A stretch of DNA of 64,000 bases from Centrapalus pauciflorus (taxonomy: Eukaryota > Streptophyta > Magnoliopsida > Asterales > Asteraceae). The stretch covers positions 1-64,000 of the forward strand of contig JAANYP010002836.1 of assembly GCA_020465985.1 (NCBI GenBank). Reading direction: 5' to 3'. The notes below the pieces were generated by a model. That model ran no database searches. It worked only from the letters and a program-made list of their open reading frames with translations, and was not told where the DNA came from. The translations under genes and the position numbers were made by a program. Below are positions 1 to 10,466 of this stretch, piece after piece; the first letter of the stretch is position 1, and each line of letters opens with the position of its first letter.

Positions 1-242
1 TTCACTTCATTCATTCTAGCCTTCCTTTCAAGTTCAGTTTTTGGAGGAGTTTTTACTGGTTTTCCCTCAGCATCAAGTTCTGGATCAACTGCAGGAGGAA
101 ATTCAACAGCTTCCCATATGGCATAATCAATGAATTGAATATGCTGTTGAATCCTGAGTTTCCACATCTCAAACTCAGTTGGCTTGAGCATAGGCACTTT
201 GAGTCCTTGCCCAGATCCACTGCTGCTATTTTCAAATTCCAT
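1..242 (-). CDS. SIRE-type Copia gag, N-terminal part (copy 1, runs off the window)
   Basis: This is the first 80 or so codons of the Gag polyprotein of a SIRE-type Copia element. The ATG is at 242-240, about 60 bases after the primer-binding site. The frame is open to the window edge and matches the N-terminus of the two other gag copies in this window (start 41396 plus and 56590 minus), including a Lys-Pro-Thr-Glu-Phe-Glu-Met-Trp-Lys-Leu block typical of Copia Gag (UBN2-like). Gag forms the virus-like particle in which reverse transcription occurs. The rest lies to the left of the window, so intactness is unknown. Confidence 0.85.
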   Translation of the reverse strand, partial: MEFENSSSGSGQGLKVPMLKPTEFEMWKLRIQQHIQFIDYAIWEAVEFPPAVDPELDAEGKPVKTPPKTELERKARMNEV

Positions 243-304
243 TGAAAAAGATTAAAAATTTGAAAGAAAGTTTTCGACTTTGAAAAACAAAGAACGACCT
301 GTGT

Positions 305-315
305 CTCTGATACCA
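305..315 (-). other. Primer-binding site of SIRE copy 1
   Basis: On the minus strand the sequence reads TGGTATCAGAG, two bases after the LTR end. This is the common plant Copia primer site complementary to the 3' end of initiator tRNA-Met. It fixes the orientation of copy 1 and marks the neighbouring LTR as the 5' LTR. Confidence 0.8.
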
Positions 316-317
316 CT

Positions 318-1007
318 TGTCAGGATCTATAACTTATGAAAATTATGAATAACCAAGATTAACTGATTTGAATTTATCAGAGTATAAATCAATAATCTTG
401 CTTTGAATCAAAGTTTAATTAAGAAGTTTGCGGAATAACACTTAATGATTTTGACAAAAACTTTCAGAATCAATAATAGCATAAAACATAAGAAGTAATC
501 AAGACTGTTTGTATTGCTGAATTCAATGATTACAATTACCTCTAATCTGTTTTGATTAGACGAAGAACACAAACTGTTCTTAGGGTTTTACAACCTTAGA
601 GGATTAAGAAAACTTGAACAATAAAGCAATTACAGACTCAAAATATGCAGAAAACTCTTATTCTATGCGTATATCTTCTATACAATACTCTGTCTATTTA
701 TATTGCTTTATGGACGTGTTTCCTTGAAGGACTATGACTTCTCTGATAGTAGATATGCTGGAATCTTCTTGTAGATATCTTCCCTGAAAATCAGCACATT
801 CTGTTTATGAAACTGTTGAGCAGCTTGAATGACTTGACAGCATGAACTGAGCAGCTTGAGTTGTTTTGCTCTGGCAGCTTGAACTTTTACACTGACAGCT
901 CGAGTTTCTTCAACTAGCAGCATGAACTTTGCATTTACACAGAAATTCTACTAACAGTATGACAAGTCTAACTAACAGCTTGAGTATACTTAAACTATTT
1001 CCCAACA
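318..1007 (-). repeat. 5' LTR of SIRE copy 1
   Basis: On the minus strand it begins TGTTGGGAAATAG and ends GATCCTGACA, the same termini as the 667-bp LTRs at 40613 and 58981. It is about 690 bp and clearly more diverged than those, so it belongs to an older insertion. It contains the AAGCTGCT-type repeats discussed in the findings. The base pairs just outside (1008-1012, TATAT) may be one half of a target duplication; the other half is outside the window. Confidence 0.88.
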
Positions 1008-1239
1008 TATATATTTTAGCCACACACATGAATCACTCTTCTACTCATGCTACAACTTGTTATACTCAAGGTACAAGTCCTTTAAGCGAAATCATGGCTA
1101 ATGAAGTTTTAGTTTAAAAAATGTTAATAACCCTTATAATTTATTTATAAATAGCATAACATATAAAATAATAAAAATTTATAATTTACGTGTAATATTA
1201 TTGGGTACCTAAATTAACGGATGTTACAAGATCATTATA
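1008..1239. other. Unassigned AT-rich spacer
   Basis: No supported gene. It sits between the SIRE LTR and the truncated Gypsy 5' LTR. A GGATGTTACA at 1219-1228 looks like an LTR terminus, but no partner was found. Confidence 0.5.
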
Positions 1240-1877
1240 TACATTCAAGCGGCTTACTATGTGTTTGTGCATATAAATTCCTACTTCCGAAAGCTTACAG
1301 AGTAGGTGGCCAGACTTTGGGCGCCGATTGGAGTTGTATGACTCGGTTCTAATCCAGCTGACAACGGCGGGTTAGAGTACTATGTTCGCGACTTATGCAC
1401 TTTAGTGGGTTATTCCCACACCACATTTATTAAAAGATATTGCACTTGTCATTTCATAATCATTTTAATATTACTACATGTTGTATATTTTGCACTCCAT
1501 ATCGATTAGTAAAGGCAAGGAGATTGTTGGCTCATATTGTTGACTCTCACCCTAGAGTTTGAAAGGACTGTCTTTGAAGCCTTGACTTTTGTAAAAGCTA
1601 GTGCTTATACATTGGGAAATTTTGGGTAGTTTGTCTACCAACACGTTCTGTATGTATATGTATAGACCTTTAATGTCTTTTTGGTTGATGATAGAGATTG
1701 TAACTATTTAGAAGTATCTTGTAAGTTACTTTATGTTCCAAATTTTAGTTTATAAGCAAATAGGGATAAGGATTTCGTGCAAACGGGTCATGCCCGATTT
1801 TCCTTAAAACCATGTTAATTATATTTAATCTTATATAATCTCATTAATTATTATATTATGTTGAGATGGACGTTTGA
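1240..1877 (+). repeat. 5' LTR of the Tekay-like element, 5'-truncated
   Basis: It aligns by eye to 8482-9171 of the 3' LTR (shared blocks such as GGGCGCCG, GGCGGGTTAGAG and GTGGGTTATTCCCAC). The left edge falls where the 3' LTR has its (TA)n tract, so truncation probably occurred in that tract. A roughly 75-bp block of the 3' LTR around 8745-8810 is also shortened here. Confidence 0.85.
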
Positions 1878-1880
1878 ATT

Positions 1881-1893
1881 TGGTATCAGAGCC
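1881..1893 (+). other. Primer-binding site of the Tekay-like element
   Basis: TGGTATCAGAGCC three bases after the LTR end is complementary to initiator tRNA-Met and sets the plus orientation. Confidence 0.85.
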
Positions 1894-2088
1894 AATGTTC
1901 ATTGCATGAGTATAGTCGACGATACTTTACTATGAGCTTAGTTTTAGATGATTGTATTGACCGCCTAGGCAACAATATTATGACATAGGTTAAGTTATGA
2001 TTTGACCTAGGACGGGTATGAGATTAGGTTAATAAATATACCACTTTAAAACTAATTCTTGTGCATATGCTTAATACTATACAACTAG

Positions 2089-3325
2089 ATGGCTGATTAT
2101 TCTGAACCTAACCCCAATGTGGAGGTTAATCCCGACTATGAGGAAGAGGAAGATAAATATTCCTCTGGTGAAGAATTCAATGAACGGGAACTCCGGGTTC
2201 TTGATAAAGTTTTTGAACTCTTGGTAAGCCAATCTAAGAACTTTGAAGATCTATTGACTAACCAATTCCAGGCCTTTAAAACTGCCTTGAGTCAGTCCTC
2301 GGCCGAGAAAAGGAAAGACAAATCTGAGTCTTCCAAATCTCGATGAAAATATCGAAGTTTAAGTTACAAAGACTTCACTAGTTGTGGTCCCCCGACTTTT
2401 GTGGGGAAGATTGATCCAATCGCTTCAAATGATTGGATTAAGGAAATGGAAAGGATATTCTGGGTAACCAAAGTTGATGACAAGGATAAGGTGAAATATG
2501 CTTCCAGCAAGTTGAAGGAAGCAGCCACTCAATGGTGGGACGAGGTGGTGAGTACCATAGGCGCTGATATGGTAGACACTATGACCTGTGAATAATCGGT
2601 GATTCTGTCCCACTGTGTCATTTCAGAAGCTGAGAATGGAGTTTGTCAAGCTACAACAAGGGTCGCTTAGTGTCAGCGACTATGTGCGGGAATTCAATAC
2701 GAAGTCGCAATTTACCCAGAGCATGATAGCTGACGAGAAACATAAGATTGAGTATAGGGCTTCGCCTAGAAATCCACAAGTTTGTTAAGAACAGACAGAT
2801 TGAGACTTATGATGAGGCAGTGGAGTTCACCTTGTCGCGAGAATTTGAGGTGTCTCGTGCTGAACCTCAAGCACCGCCTCCTAAAAAGTTTAAGCACGAC
2901 AAATCTCATACATCCAATTGTAGTCTTCTTCCTTCTACATGAAGAAGCCTCATGCGGGCACTGCTTCTGAGCCACAGTCGCAGTCACAGGCGTCTTTAAA
3001 GATCAAGATTCCTGCATCTTCTGTCTCTCAATCCAAATCGCAGTATCAACCTTCCGATTCCGAAGGGAAGAAAAGATGTGACGCTTCTGGGCTTTCGCAT
3101 CAGGGGCCATGTAATATGGCCAATATTATTAGTCATTGTTGTAGGGAAACAAGGCATATTCGTCCCAAATGTCCGCGGAGGTACGACAATTGCCTCAAAT
3201 GTGGCCGCACCGAGCATATGAGCAAGTTGTGCTCGACTCAAGCTCTAGAGGAAAGTAAGGCTTCGGTTAACAAGCCTTCTCGGTCGGGCCCTCTCTCCCA
3301 ATCAAAGAGGGATGAATCCTCGTGA
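2089..3325 (+). pseudogene. Gypsy gag (Tekay-like), broken
   Basis: The chosen ATG at 2089 begins an acidic N-terminus (Glu/Asp-rich to about residue 40) and is the first ATG in a good frame after the primer site. The frame stops at 2346, resumes 2401-2595 with a Trp-Ile-Lys-Glu-Met-Glu and Gln-Trp-Trp-Asp retrotransposon-gag block, and resumes again at 2748-2942 and 2939-3325. The last part holds a degenerate CCHC zinc knuckle near 3130-3235 (Cys-Leu-Lys-Cys-Gly-Arg-Thr-Glu-His...Cys). Gag packages the RNA. At least three frame breaks make this a pseudogene. Confidence 0.82.
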
Positions 3326-3720
3326 GCTCAAGGCCGTGCCTTTCAAATGACGGCAGAGGAGGCCAGAGAGACCCCAGATGTGGTTATGGTTACGTTTCTT
3401 TAGATCGTACTCGATCTGGTGTAAGCTTATCTTTTATTTCAAAATCCTTTGTGCATAAGCTATCTGTTGCACCACCTTTATTGCCTTTTTCTCTTGATGT
3501 GGAGCTTGCTGATGGCCAGTCATACTATGGAAATTGTTTATAATAACTGTCAACTTACTCTAGATTATCATAGTTTTTCTTTTAATCTAATCCCTATGGA
3601 AATGAAAGAGTTCGACGTTACAGTAGGGATGGATTGGTTGGCATCTTATGATGTCGTGATCCAATGTAATAAACAGATCATTCAACTAACCTCGCCAAGT
3701 GGTGCTATGGTGTTTATTTA
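3322..3720 (+). pseudogene. Gypsy aspartic protease region, broken
   Basis: The block after gag reads Ser-Leu-Ser-Phe-Ile-Ser, the normal tail of the catalytic Asp-Thr-Gly-Ala segment, but the Asp-Thr-Gly itself has decayed to Asp-Arg-Thr-Arg-Ser-Gly. The second half keeps the family block Phe-Asp-Val-Thr-Val-Gly-Met-Asp-Trp-Leu at about 3612-3645. Two overlapping frames (3322-3543 and 3449-3720) cover it, so there is a frameshift near 3540. It would cut the polyprotein if functional; it cannot be functional here. Confidence 0.75.
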
Positions 3721-4539
3721 GGGGGAAAGGCATAAGGGTCCTACGACAATTATGTTAGTTGCTAAAGCCCGCCACTGTCTCAATAAGGGATGTACTAGCT
3801 ATCTAACCTACGTGGTTGACGTGCAAGCTGAGAAGCCAAATGTGTCAGATGTTCCCGTAGTGCGAGAGTACGTCGATGTATTTCCTGGTGACTTGCCGGG
3901 ATTGCCTCCTGATCGACATGTTTAGTTCAAGATTGATCTAGTGCCGAAAGCAGCACCTGTAGCCCGTGCTCCATATCATATCGCGCCTTCTGAATTGAAA
4001 GAGATGATGGCTCAACTGCAAGAACTGCTAGATAAGGGATTCATTAGACCGAGTTTCTCACCTTGGGGTTCTCCGGTACTATTCGTTAAGAAGAAGGATG
4101 GAACGTTACAAATGTGTATCGACTATCGTTAGTTGAACAAGGTAACGGTCCAGAATAAGTATCCCTTGCCTCGAATAGATGATCTGTTTGATCAGCTATA
4201 AGGCGCTTCATATTTTTCAAAGATCGATCTACGATCTGGGTATCATCAGCTGAAGGTTCGTGAGGAGGATGTACCCAAGACTGCATTCCGTACATGATAC
4301 GACCATTATGAGTTCTTAGTGATGCGTTTTGGACTCATGAACGCTCCAACCGCATTATGGATCTCATGAACCGAGTGTGTCGACCTATGTTGGACAAATC
4401 AGTTGTATTCATTGATGATATCCTAATTTATTCCAAGATGGAATTCGATCATGCTACACACCTCCGTCAGATGCTAGAAATTCTTCGCAGGGAGAAGCTT
4501 TATGCTAAATTCTGTAAATGCGAGTTTTGGCTACGGAAG
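3721..4539 (+). pseudogene. Gypsy reverse transcriptase, first part, broken
   Basis: The linker holds the Glu-Tyr-Val-Asp-Val-Phe-Pro block before RT. RT proper starts near 3941 with Pro-Lys-Ala-Ala-Pro-Val-Ala and runs through Gly-Phe-Ile-Arg-Pro-Ser, Ser-Pro-Val-Leu-Phe-Val-Lys-Lys-Lys-Asp-Gly and Met-Cys-Ile-Asp-Tyr-Arg, then a stop at 4130. Further stops and a frameshift follow. The catalytic box Phe-Ile-Asp-Asp-Ile-Leu-Ile-Tyr-Ser-Lys is intact at about 4402-4437. The coding frame reaches codon AAG at 4537-4539, where a GT-AG insert interrupts it. Confidence 0.88.
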
Positions 4540-4572
4540 GTAACAATCTAAAATTAAACTCTACAAGCCTAA

Positions 4573-4645
<73 letters not shown>

Positions 4646-4725
4646 AGCGTACACAAGTATCATGATAAATATCCAATAATCCCAATGCAATAACTATACT
4701 AAACATTGAACATGAATCTTGATAG
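4540..4725 (+). other. Intron-like GT-AG insert in the Gypsy RT gene, with (TA)n
   Basis: The 186-bp segment starts GTAACAATCT, ends CTTGATAG and contains in-frame stops. The RT frame is open up to 4539 and continues at 4726 in the next codon (Val-Gln-Phe-Leu-Gly-His), which is exactly the sequence expected in this family after Phe-Trp-Leu-Arg-Lys. A branch-site-like TACTAAA lies at 4697-4703, 22 bases before the AG. About 67 bp (4574-4640) is a TA dinucleotide tract. Either a real spliceosomal intron or an insert with chance GT-AG ends; precise frame recovery favours the first. Confidence 0.65.
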
Positions 4726-5592
4726 GTTCAATTCTTGGGGCATGTTATCTCCGAGGAGGGTGTATCTGTTGATCCTTCTAAAGTGGAGGTTGTTCGCTCA
4801 TGGCAACCACCTTCTAATGAAGTTGAAGTAAGGAGTATTCTGGGATTAGCCGGATATTATCGGCATTTTATTGGTGATTTTTCTAAGATCGCGGTCCCGC
4901 TTACTTTTCTCACTAGAAAGAATGTGGTATTTTCTTGGAAAAAGGAACAGGAGAATGCCTTTCAAGAATTGAAAGCTAGATTGAATAGTGCCCCAGTATT
5001 AGTCTTACCTGAAGCCACTAATGACTTTATAGTATATAGTGATGCTTCCGGCCTTGGTTGTGTTCTAATGCAAAGGGGTAAAGTAATCGCTTATGCCTCG
5101 CGACATCTTAAGGATTACAATAAAAAGTATCCTACTTACGATCTCGAATTGGCAGCCATTGTGTTTGCACTGAAATTGTGGAGACATTATTTATACGCAA
5201 CCAAATGTAAACTATTCACTGATCACAAAAGTTTGAAGTATATCTTTGATCAACAAAATCTGAATATGAGACAGAGACGTGCTCTGGAGTTGGTCAAAGA
5301 TTATGATTGCGAGATCGTGTATCATCCCGACAAGGCTAATCTTGTGGCCGGTGCACTTAGCTGGAAGGTGTATCAAGATTGTAAGCTAAACTTGAACTTC
5401 ATTCTTGCTTATGTAACGGTGCAACCGTTTATTCTCAGAGATATACGTTGGTGGCAACAGAAAATTCTCCGAGAGTCTGCACTGAAATCTGTGCGTCTTG
5501 TTAGTCAAGTTCATTTGCTTTCCGATAATTCTCAGGGGTTAAAAGGTGTTCAAGGGCCGTATATGGGTTCCCAAACTTGGTGGCTTCCGTGA
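4726..5592 (+). pseudogene. Gypsy RT end and RNase H
   Basis: The frame is open for 285 codons. It begins with the RT thumb (Phe-Leu-Gly-His-Val-Ile-Ser), then Leu-Gly-Leu-Ala-Gly-Tyr-Tyr-Arg-His-Phe-Ile and the RNase H domain from about residue 95 (Tyr-Ser-Asp-Ala-Ser, Gly-Cys-Val-Leu-Met-Gln, Leu-Glu-Leu-Ala-Ala-Ile-Val, Phe-Thr-Asp-His-Lys-Ser). RNase H removes the RNA strand during cDNA synthesis. The catalytic acids Asp, Glu and Asp are visible. The usual Ala-Asp-Ala-Leu-Ser-Arg end reads Ala-Gly-Ala-Leu-Ser-Trp. This is the best preserved part of the element, but it lacks an intact RT upstream. Confidence 0.85.
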
Positions 5593-6621
5593 TGTTATAT
5601 TAAAGGAGGCTCACAATGGCAAGTATTCTTATCAGCCTGTGAGCACTAAGATGTATCGTGATCTAAAGACTATGTATTGGTGGGCCGGGATGAAACGTGA
5701 TGTGGGATCTTATGTTGAGAAATGATTGGTGTGCTTATAGGTTAAAGCCAAGCATAAAAAGCGCTATGATAGTATGCAACCACTACCGATTCCGGAATGG
5801 AAGTGGTATATATTACCATGGATTTCGTGACTAAATTGTTGATTACTTCTCGACAGCATGATAGTATCTGGGTTGTTGTTGATCGCCTCACCAAATCGAC
5901 TCATTTCATACCAATCCGTGTTAACACAAATGTTTCACCACATGGTGTTCCTAAATCCATAATATCCGATCGTGATTCTCGTTTTACTTCTCACTTTTGG
6001 GCAAGCTTTCAGGGTGCCTTGGGTACCAAAATTAAGCTCAACACAACTTAGCATCCTGGCCAAAGTGAGCATACTATTCAAACTTTTGAGGATCTTCTTC
6101 GGGCCTGTATCATCGACTTCGGTGGAAATTGGGATACCCATCTACCATTGGTGGAATTCACTTATAATAATAGTTAACATTCTTCTATTGGAATGCCACC
6201 ATTCGAAGCATTATATGGTCAGAAGTGTCTAACTCCTACCTGTTGGCAAGAGGCTTGTGAGAAGCCTTTGACCGGACCTGAAATCTTGCAAGCTACACAT
6301 GATAAGATTCAGATGATCCGAGTCTATCTAAAGGCAGCTCAAGACCGACAGAAGAATTATGGCCATAAGAAGCACAAACCTATTGATTTCAAGGTGGGCC
6401 ATCATGTTATGTTAAAAGTCTCACCTTGGAAAGGAGTGATGCGGTTTGGCAAGCGTGCTAAACTTAAACCACGGTTTATTGGGCCATTCAAGATCATCGA
6501 GAAGATCGGTGAACAAGCCTACCGCCTCGACCTTCCCGAGGATCTATCATTCGTTCATAATGTCTTTCATGTGGGATATCTCAGGCGATGTCTCATAGAG
6601 CCAGATTCACTGTGCCGATAA
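5593..6621 (+). pseudogene. Gypsy integrase, broken
   Basis: The zinc-binding N-terminus is degenerate (5600-5760). The DDE core begins near 5797 (Met-Asp-Phe-Val-Thr, Trp-Val-Val-Val-Asp-Arg-Leu-Thr-Lys-Ser), continues with Ile-Ile-Ser-Asp-Arg-Asp-Ser-Arg-Phe-Thr and stops at 6049. The rest is in other frames; 6193-6621 is open and carries the C-terminal domain Met-Leu-Lys-Val-Ser-Pro-Trp-Lys-Gly and the Phe-His-Val motif (His-Asn-Val-Phe-His-Val). Integrase would insert the cDNA into the genome; several breaks make it inactive. Confidence 0.85.
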
Positions 6622-6820
6622 CTGAAGTTAAAATTGATGACAAGCTGAGATATATTGAAGAGCTCGAGGTCATTGTGAATGCAAAAGTAGTGAAGCTGAG
6701 GAATAAATAAATTGAGCTAGTCTTGGTCAAGTGGAAGCATCATCGTCGTGCTCACCTTACATGGGAAACCAAGACTAAAATGATGGCTAAGTACCCCAAT
6801 TTACTCGCCAAGACTTGATT
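6622..6820 (+). pseudogene. Chromodomain-like C-terminal tail of integrase
   Basis: In shifted frame the translation contains Leu-Val-Lys-Trp-Lys-His-His-Arg-Arg-Ala-His-Leu-Thr-Trp-Glu and ends Lys-Tyr-Pro-Asn-Leu-Leu, the pattern of plant chromovirus tails that guide insertion to chromatin. A stop lies at 6707. This is the basis for calling the element a chromovirus. Confidence 0.65.
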
Positions 6821-6839
6821 CCGTGGGCGGAATCTTTTC

Positions 6840-6853
6840 AAGGGAGGAGGAGT
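6840..6853 (+). other. Polypurine tract
   Basis: AAGGGAGGAGGAG immediately precedes the LTR start TGTAACATCCC. It is the expected plus-strand primer for reverse transcription. Confidence 0.8.
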
Positions 6854-7642
6854 TGTAACATCCCTAAGTTTAAGGTACTAATTACAATTAATTAAAGTGC
6901 CAAATGAATTTTATTTAGTTATTTAATTATGATTTGAATTAAAATCCAAGTCATATGCCTATCTACTTATACCATGTGCTTATTGCCTTGTGAATGAGCA
7001 AATTATACAAGTGTGTAGAAGACTCCATGCTAGATGTACAAGTGTTTCAAGCATGTATTAAATTTATATTAGTGAAAAAGGGGCTGAAAGTTCAGTATGC
7101 AAGACCTTAGGGGTTGGAGTGCAAAATTAATGGCCAATTGAGTGTGGTAAAACCTCGCAATCATGACCCTTTTTCTCATTCTCTCCTTTGGAATTTGTTG
7201 GTTTGGCTATGAAAGATTGAAGTTGCTGTGTAACCAATTTCATCAAACTTAAGGTATGATTCTTTTTCCCATGGTGTGCTCATCTTTTTCCTTTTTTCTA
7301 ACCTAGTAGCCATATGAATGGCAAGATGATGGTGAACCATGATATGGTGAGCCAAAGATGGATAATCATGGCTTAGTGTGTTCCTGAACTTGTAAATGCA
7401 AGAGAACATATAAAAAACTATAGAACTTGAGTTGGGGGTTTGGAGTTTGATTGGGTAAATCGAAAGAAGTTATATATATAATTAAGCGATTCAATGATGT
7501 TAAGATGTTAGATAATGTTCATAGTTGCCAAATATTGCATAAAACCAAGTTTGGAGGTCTTTGGTATGTCAAAAATGGGTTTAGAACGGATAAAGTTACG
7601 AGCACGCGATGAAAAAATCACAATTCTGGGCTGCTGCAGGCA

Positions 7643-7793
7643 TGACTCGGTGAGTCACCCCATTGACTCGTCGAGTTGAAGTCAGAAATTACATAAATTC
7701 GGTTTTAGTGAGTTTTGACTCGTCGAGTCGCCTTCCTGACTCGTCGATTCGAGCCCCTATACACCCAAAACATTTGTTTTAAGCCCTATATAG
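7643..7793 (+). promoter_or_regulatory. Predicted LTR promoter: ACTCGTCGAGT array plus TATA box
   Basis: The palindromic motif GACTCGTCGAGT and close variants occur four times (7643-7656 variant, 7664-7676, 7717-7729, 7738-7752). About 34 bp after the last copy is CTATATAG (7786-7793), a good TATA box, with ACTATAACATTAC downstream. The arrangement suggests the U3 promoter; function of the palindromes is not known to me. Confidence 0.5.
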
Positions 7794-8398
7794 ATACTAT
7801 AACATTACGTAATCATCTTATTTTTATATACCACAAAAATTATCATCAAATATCACCCAAAAGTCTATAAAACTCAGTAAGAGGCGCAACGGAGTCAGTA
7901 AATTTGGAAACTTAAACCGAAAACGCTTAAACACTTCAAATGACTTCCAAATCTTATGATATGTTATTATAAGCTTATGAATACTTTGAATATCATTATT
8001 TGATAGGTTCAGATCATAAAAGAGGGCCGGTTATTGTTTGGGGCATTAAGAGGCTTATTGGCGATATTTTGACTTAAAGGCTATTTTTAGCATAATTTTG
8101 TGAGTTCTAGTATTTCTATGTGTGTTTCATACATATTTGCATGTTTTTTTAATTATGACATTATGCATATCTACTGAGCATCATTTTTATATGATACAAT
8201 TATATGATACAATGCCCTAGTTGGCAGTTTATCACTTGATCATGACCTATGGCCAAAACACCTTACTTGATACCTCCATTTACATACATTGACTTTTATG
8301 CTACACTTGATTATCATTCCTTTCATACTTAACATACTTATATCTGATTGACCCATTGTGAGCTATGCTCATTTATTTTGCCTCACTGTACGTCCAGA

Positions 8399-8400
<2 letters not shown>

Positions 8401-8480
<80 letters not shown>
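8401..8480. repeat. (TA)n microsatellite in the Gypsy 3' LTR
   Basis: About 80 bp of uninterrupted TA. Long Ile-Tyr open frames here on both strands are artefacts of the repeat. The 5' LTR is broken at the corresponding point. Confidence 0.95.
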
Positions 8481-8484
<4 letters not shown>

Positions 8485-9171
8485 AGCGCCTTGCTATGTG
8501 TTTGTGCGTATAAACTCCTACTTCTGAAAACTTATGGAGTAGGTGGTCGGACTTCGGGCGCCGGTTGTTGTTGTTGTACACACTCGGTTCTAATCCGGCT
8601 GACAACGGCGGGTTAGAGGACTATGTTCGCGACCTATGCACTTTAGTGGGTTATTCCCACACCACTTTTATTAAAAGATATTGCACTTGCCATTTCATAA
8701 TCATTTTAATATTACTACATGTTGTATGTTTTGCACTCCTTATCGATCTAGTAACTCACTTAGCAAATTTTATTTGCTAATCCCTCACTTTTATATATCT
8801 CAGGCGGTGTTAGTAAAGACAAGGAGATTGTCGGCTCTGGTCCTAGAGTTTAAACGGACTATCTTTGAAGCCTTGACTTTTGGTAAAGCTAGTGCTTATA
8901 CATTGGGAATTTTTTGGGTAGTTAGTCTACCAACATGTTCTGATATGTATATGTATAGACATTTAATGTCTTTTGGGATGATGATAAAGATTGTAATTAT
9001 TTAGAAGTATGTTGTAAATTACTTTATGTTCTAAATTTTAGTTTATAAGCAAACAGGGATAAGGGCTCCATGCGAACGAGTCATGGCCGATTTTCCTTAA
9101 AACCATGTTAACTATAGTTAATCTTATATAATCCCATTAATTATTATATTATGTTGAGATTGACGTTTTCA

Positions 9172-10466
9172 AGACTACACCGAGTGTCACTACCCCAGTG
9201 CATCTGGTTCGGAAGAAGTGTATGAGATTACACTACACTTCCGCCAAACACACAATAGCCTAGTATGCATCCATACGCCCCTCTGAAATAATCAAAAGCT
9301 CATTTTCGAGCTAACATAATCTCATTCAATCATCATAATCTCAAACGAAAGGGAGACGCATAACCGATTACACTGTTACGGAAGCGTCATGCCATTGGTG
9401 TCGCAATGGTATGCCAGTGGTGTCTGCGCAGGTAGTTCACTCGATAATCCTATATTTTGTCTACTGTCTAGGGTTCATACATAACAAATGCCCAAACTAA
9501 ACATTTCAAAATATATTTAATCATTGTAACACAAAAGGCCACATTTCACAATATGATATCAACATCCATAATATGTCATGAGAATATCAATTTTCAAAAA
9601 TAATATTTTCGCAAAGGTTTACGAGTTTAAAAAAAGATTTATGCTTTTGATAAAGATACTGACATGAGAGATATAAAAATTTGACTTTCGAAAGCACACA
9701 ATTGACAACTCAGGAGTAACGCTGAAAAAATATTGAATCTGTACCTTGATAGTAGCTTAGCAATAAATGAGAAATCTGAATCCGCTACGAATCAATTAGA
9801 TATATAAGAAAACCTTAAGTTACGAATTAACAGAATTCAATTAGGTTGGTCTTCTAGCTACCCGATCCCACTACTTTAATACATACTTATAATATTAATA
9901 ATTATTATGTTTAGCTTACAATTAGTGTTCGATTATATATCTTTTTAATCGTTATTAATCAAATCAGTAGTAAATAATTAATTAATTATATAGTATACTT
10001 TGAATTTAATCGGTAGTCAAATGAATATAATTTCAATGTATTTATATTAAATCTCAAAGAACTATTTATTTCGATTTAACTAATAAGCTGACATTAAATA
10101 ACAACTCACTAAATATATATTTAACCAATTTTCAGATTATGGTTTACTTAAATTTAGTTACATTTGAATGACTACTAATAACATATAAATGCTATAAATC
10201 ATAAATATAAATATGAATAATTAAATAATTCACTAATAAGACGTTAACTTAAAGTTGGGCTTAATTTTGTAATTATTGTAATTATCGTTAAATATTTAAT
10301 CAATGCTTGTTCCTAATACATATATAATGTATTTGGCTCATTAAAGATTTAAAATAATATAATTGTCAATATAGAATAATAATTTATATGTATCTATTCT
10401 ATTAAAAGAGGAACTATATGCCACTTGGTGATTAAATTGAGTGTCACTTGGATTAACGAGGATATG
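9172..10466. other. AT-rich DNA without supported gene
   Basis: No open frame with recognisable family content. The part at 9172-9420 is less AT-rich and contains GTTACGGAAGCGTCATGCC, similar in flavour to the end of the LTR at 17214 (CGCGGAAGCGTTACC), so it may be an LTR remnant. The rest looks like decayed repeat DNA. Confidence 0.4.

Larger units (their letters stand above)
1240..9171 (+). mobile_element. Chromovirus-type Ty3/Gypsy retrotransposon (Tekay-like), decayed
   Basis: The order is truncated 5' LTR, primer site, gag, protease, RT, RNase H, integrase, chromodomain-like tail, polypurine tract and 3' LTR, all on plus. The gene order with integrase after RNase H marks Gypsy; the basic His-His-Arg and Leu-Thr-Trp-Glu tail after integrase marks a chromovirus. 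Many stops and frameshifts make it non-autonomous. The two LTRs match over the last ~640 bp with numerous differences, so it is old. The 5' LTR lacks about 1.6 kb of its start. Confidence 0.88.
6854..9171 (+). repeat. 3' LTR of the Tekay-like element
   Basis: It starts TGTAACATCCC after the polypurine tract and ends GACGTTTTCA, about 2.3 kb. It holds the ACTCGTCGAGT motif cluster, a TATA box near 7786 and a (TA)n tract at 8401-8480. Its final ~690 bp match the truncated 5' LTR. The end was placed by comparing the two LTRs; the 5' copy has GA instead of CA at the last position. Confidence 0.85.

Noticed and set aside
10393..10425. TCTATTCTATTAAAAGAGG resembles the 5' end of some plant Helitrons
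   Set aside because: No CTRR end with a preceding hairpin was found downstream, so a Helitron cannot be supported.
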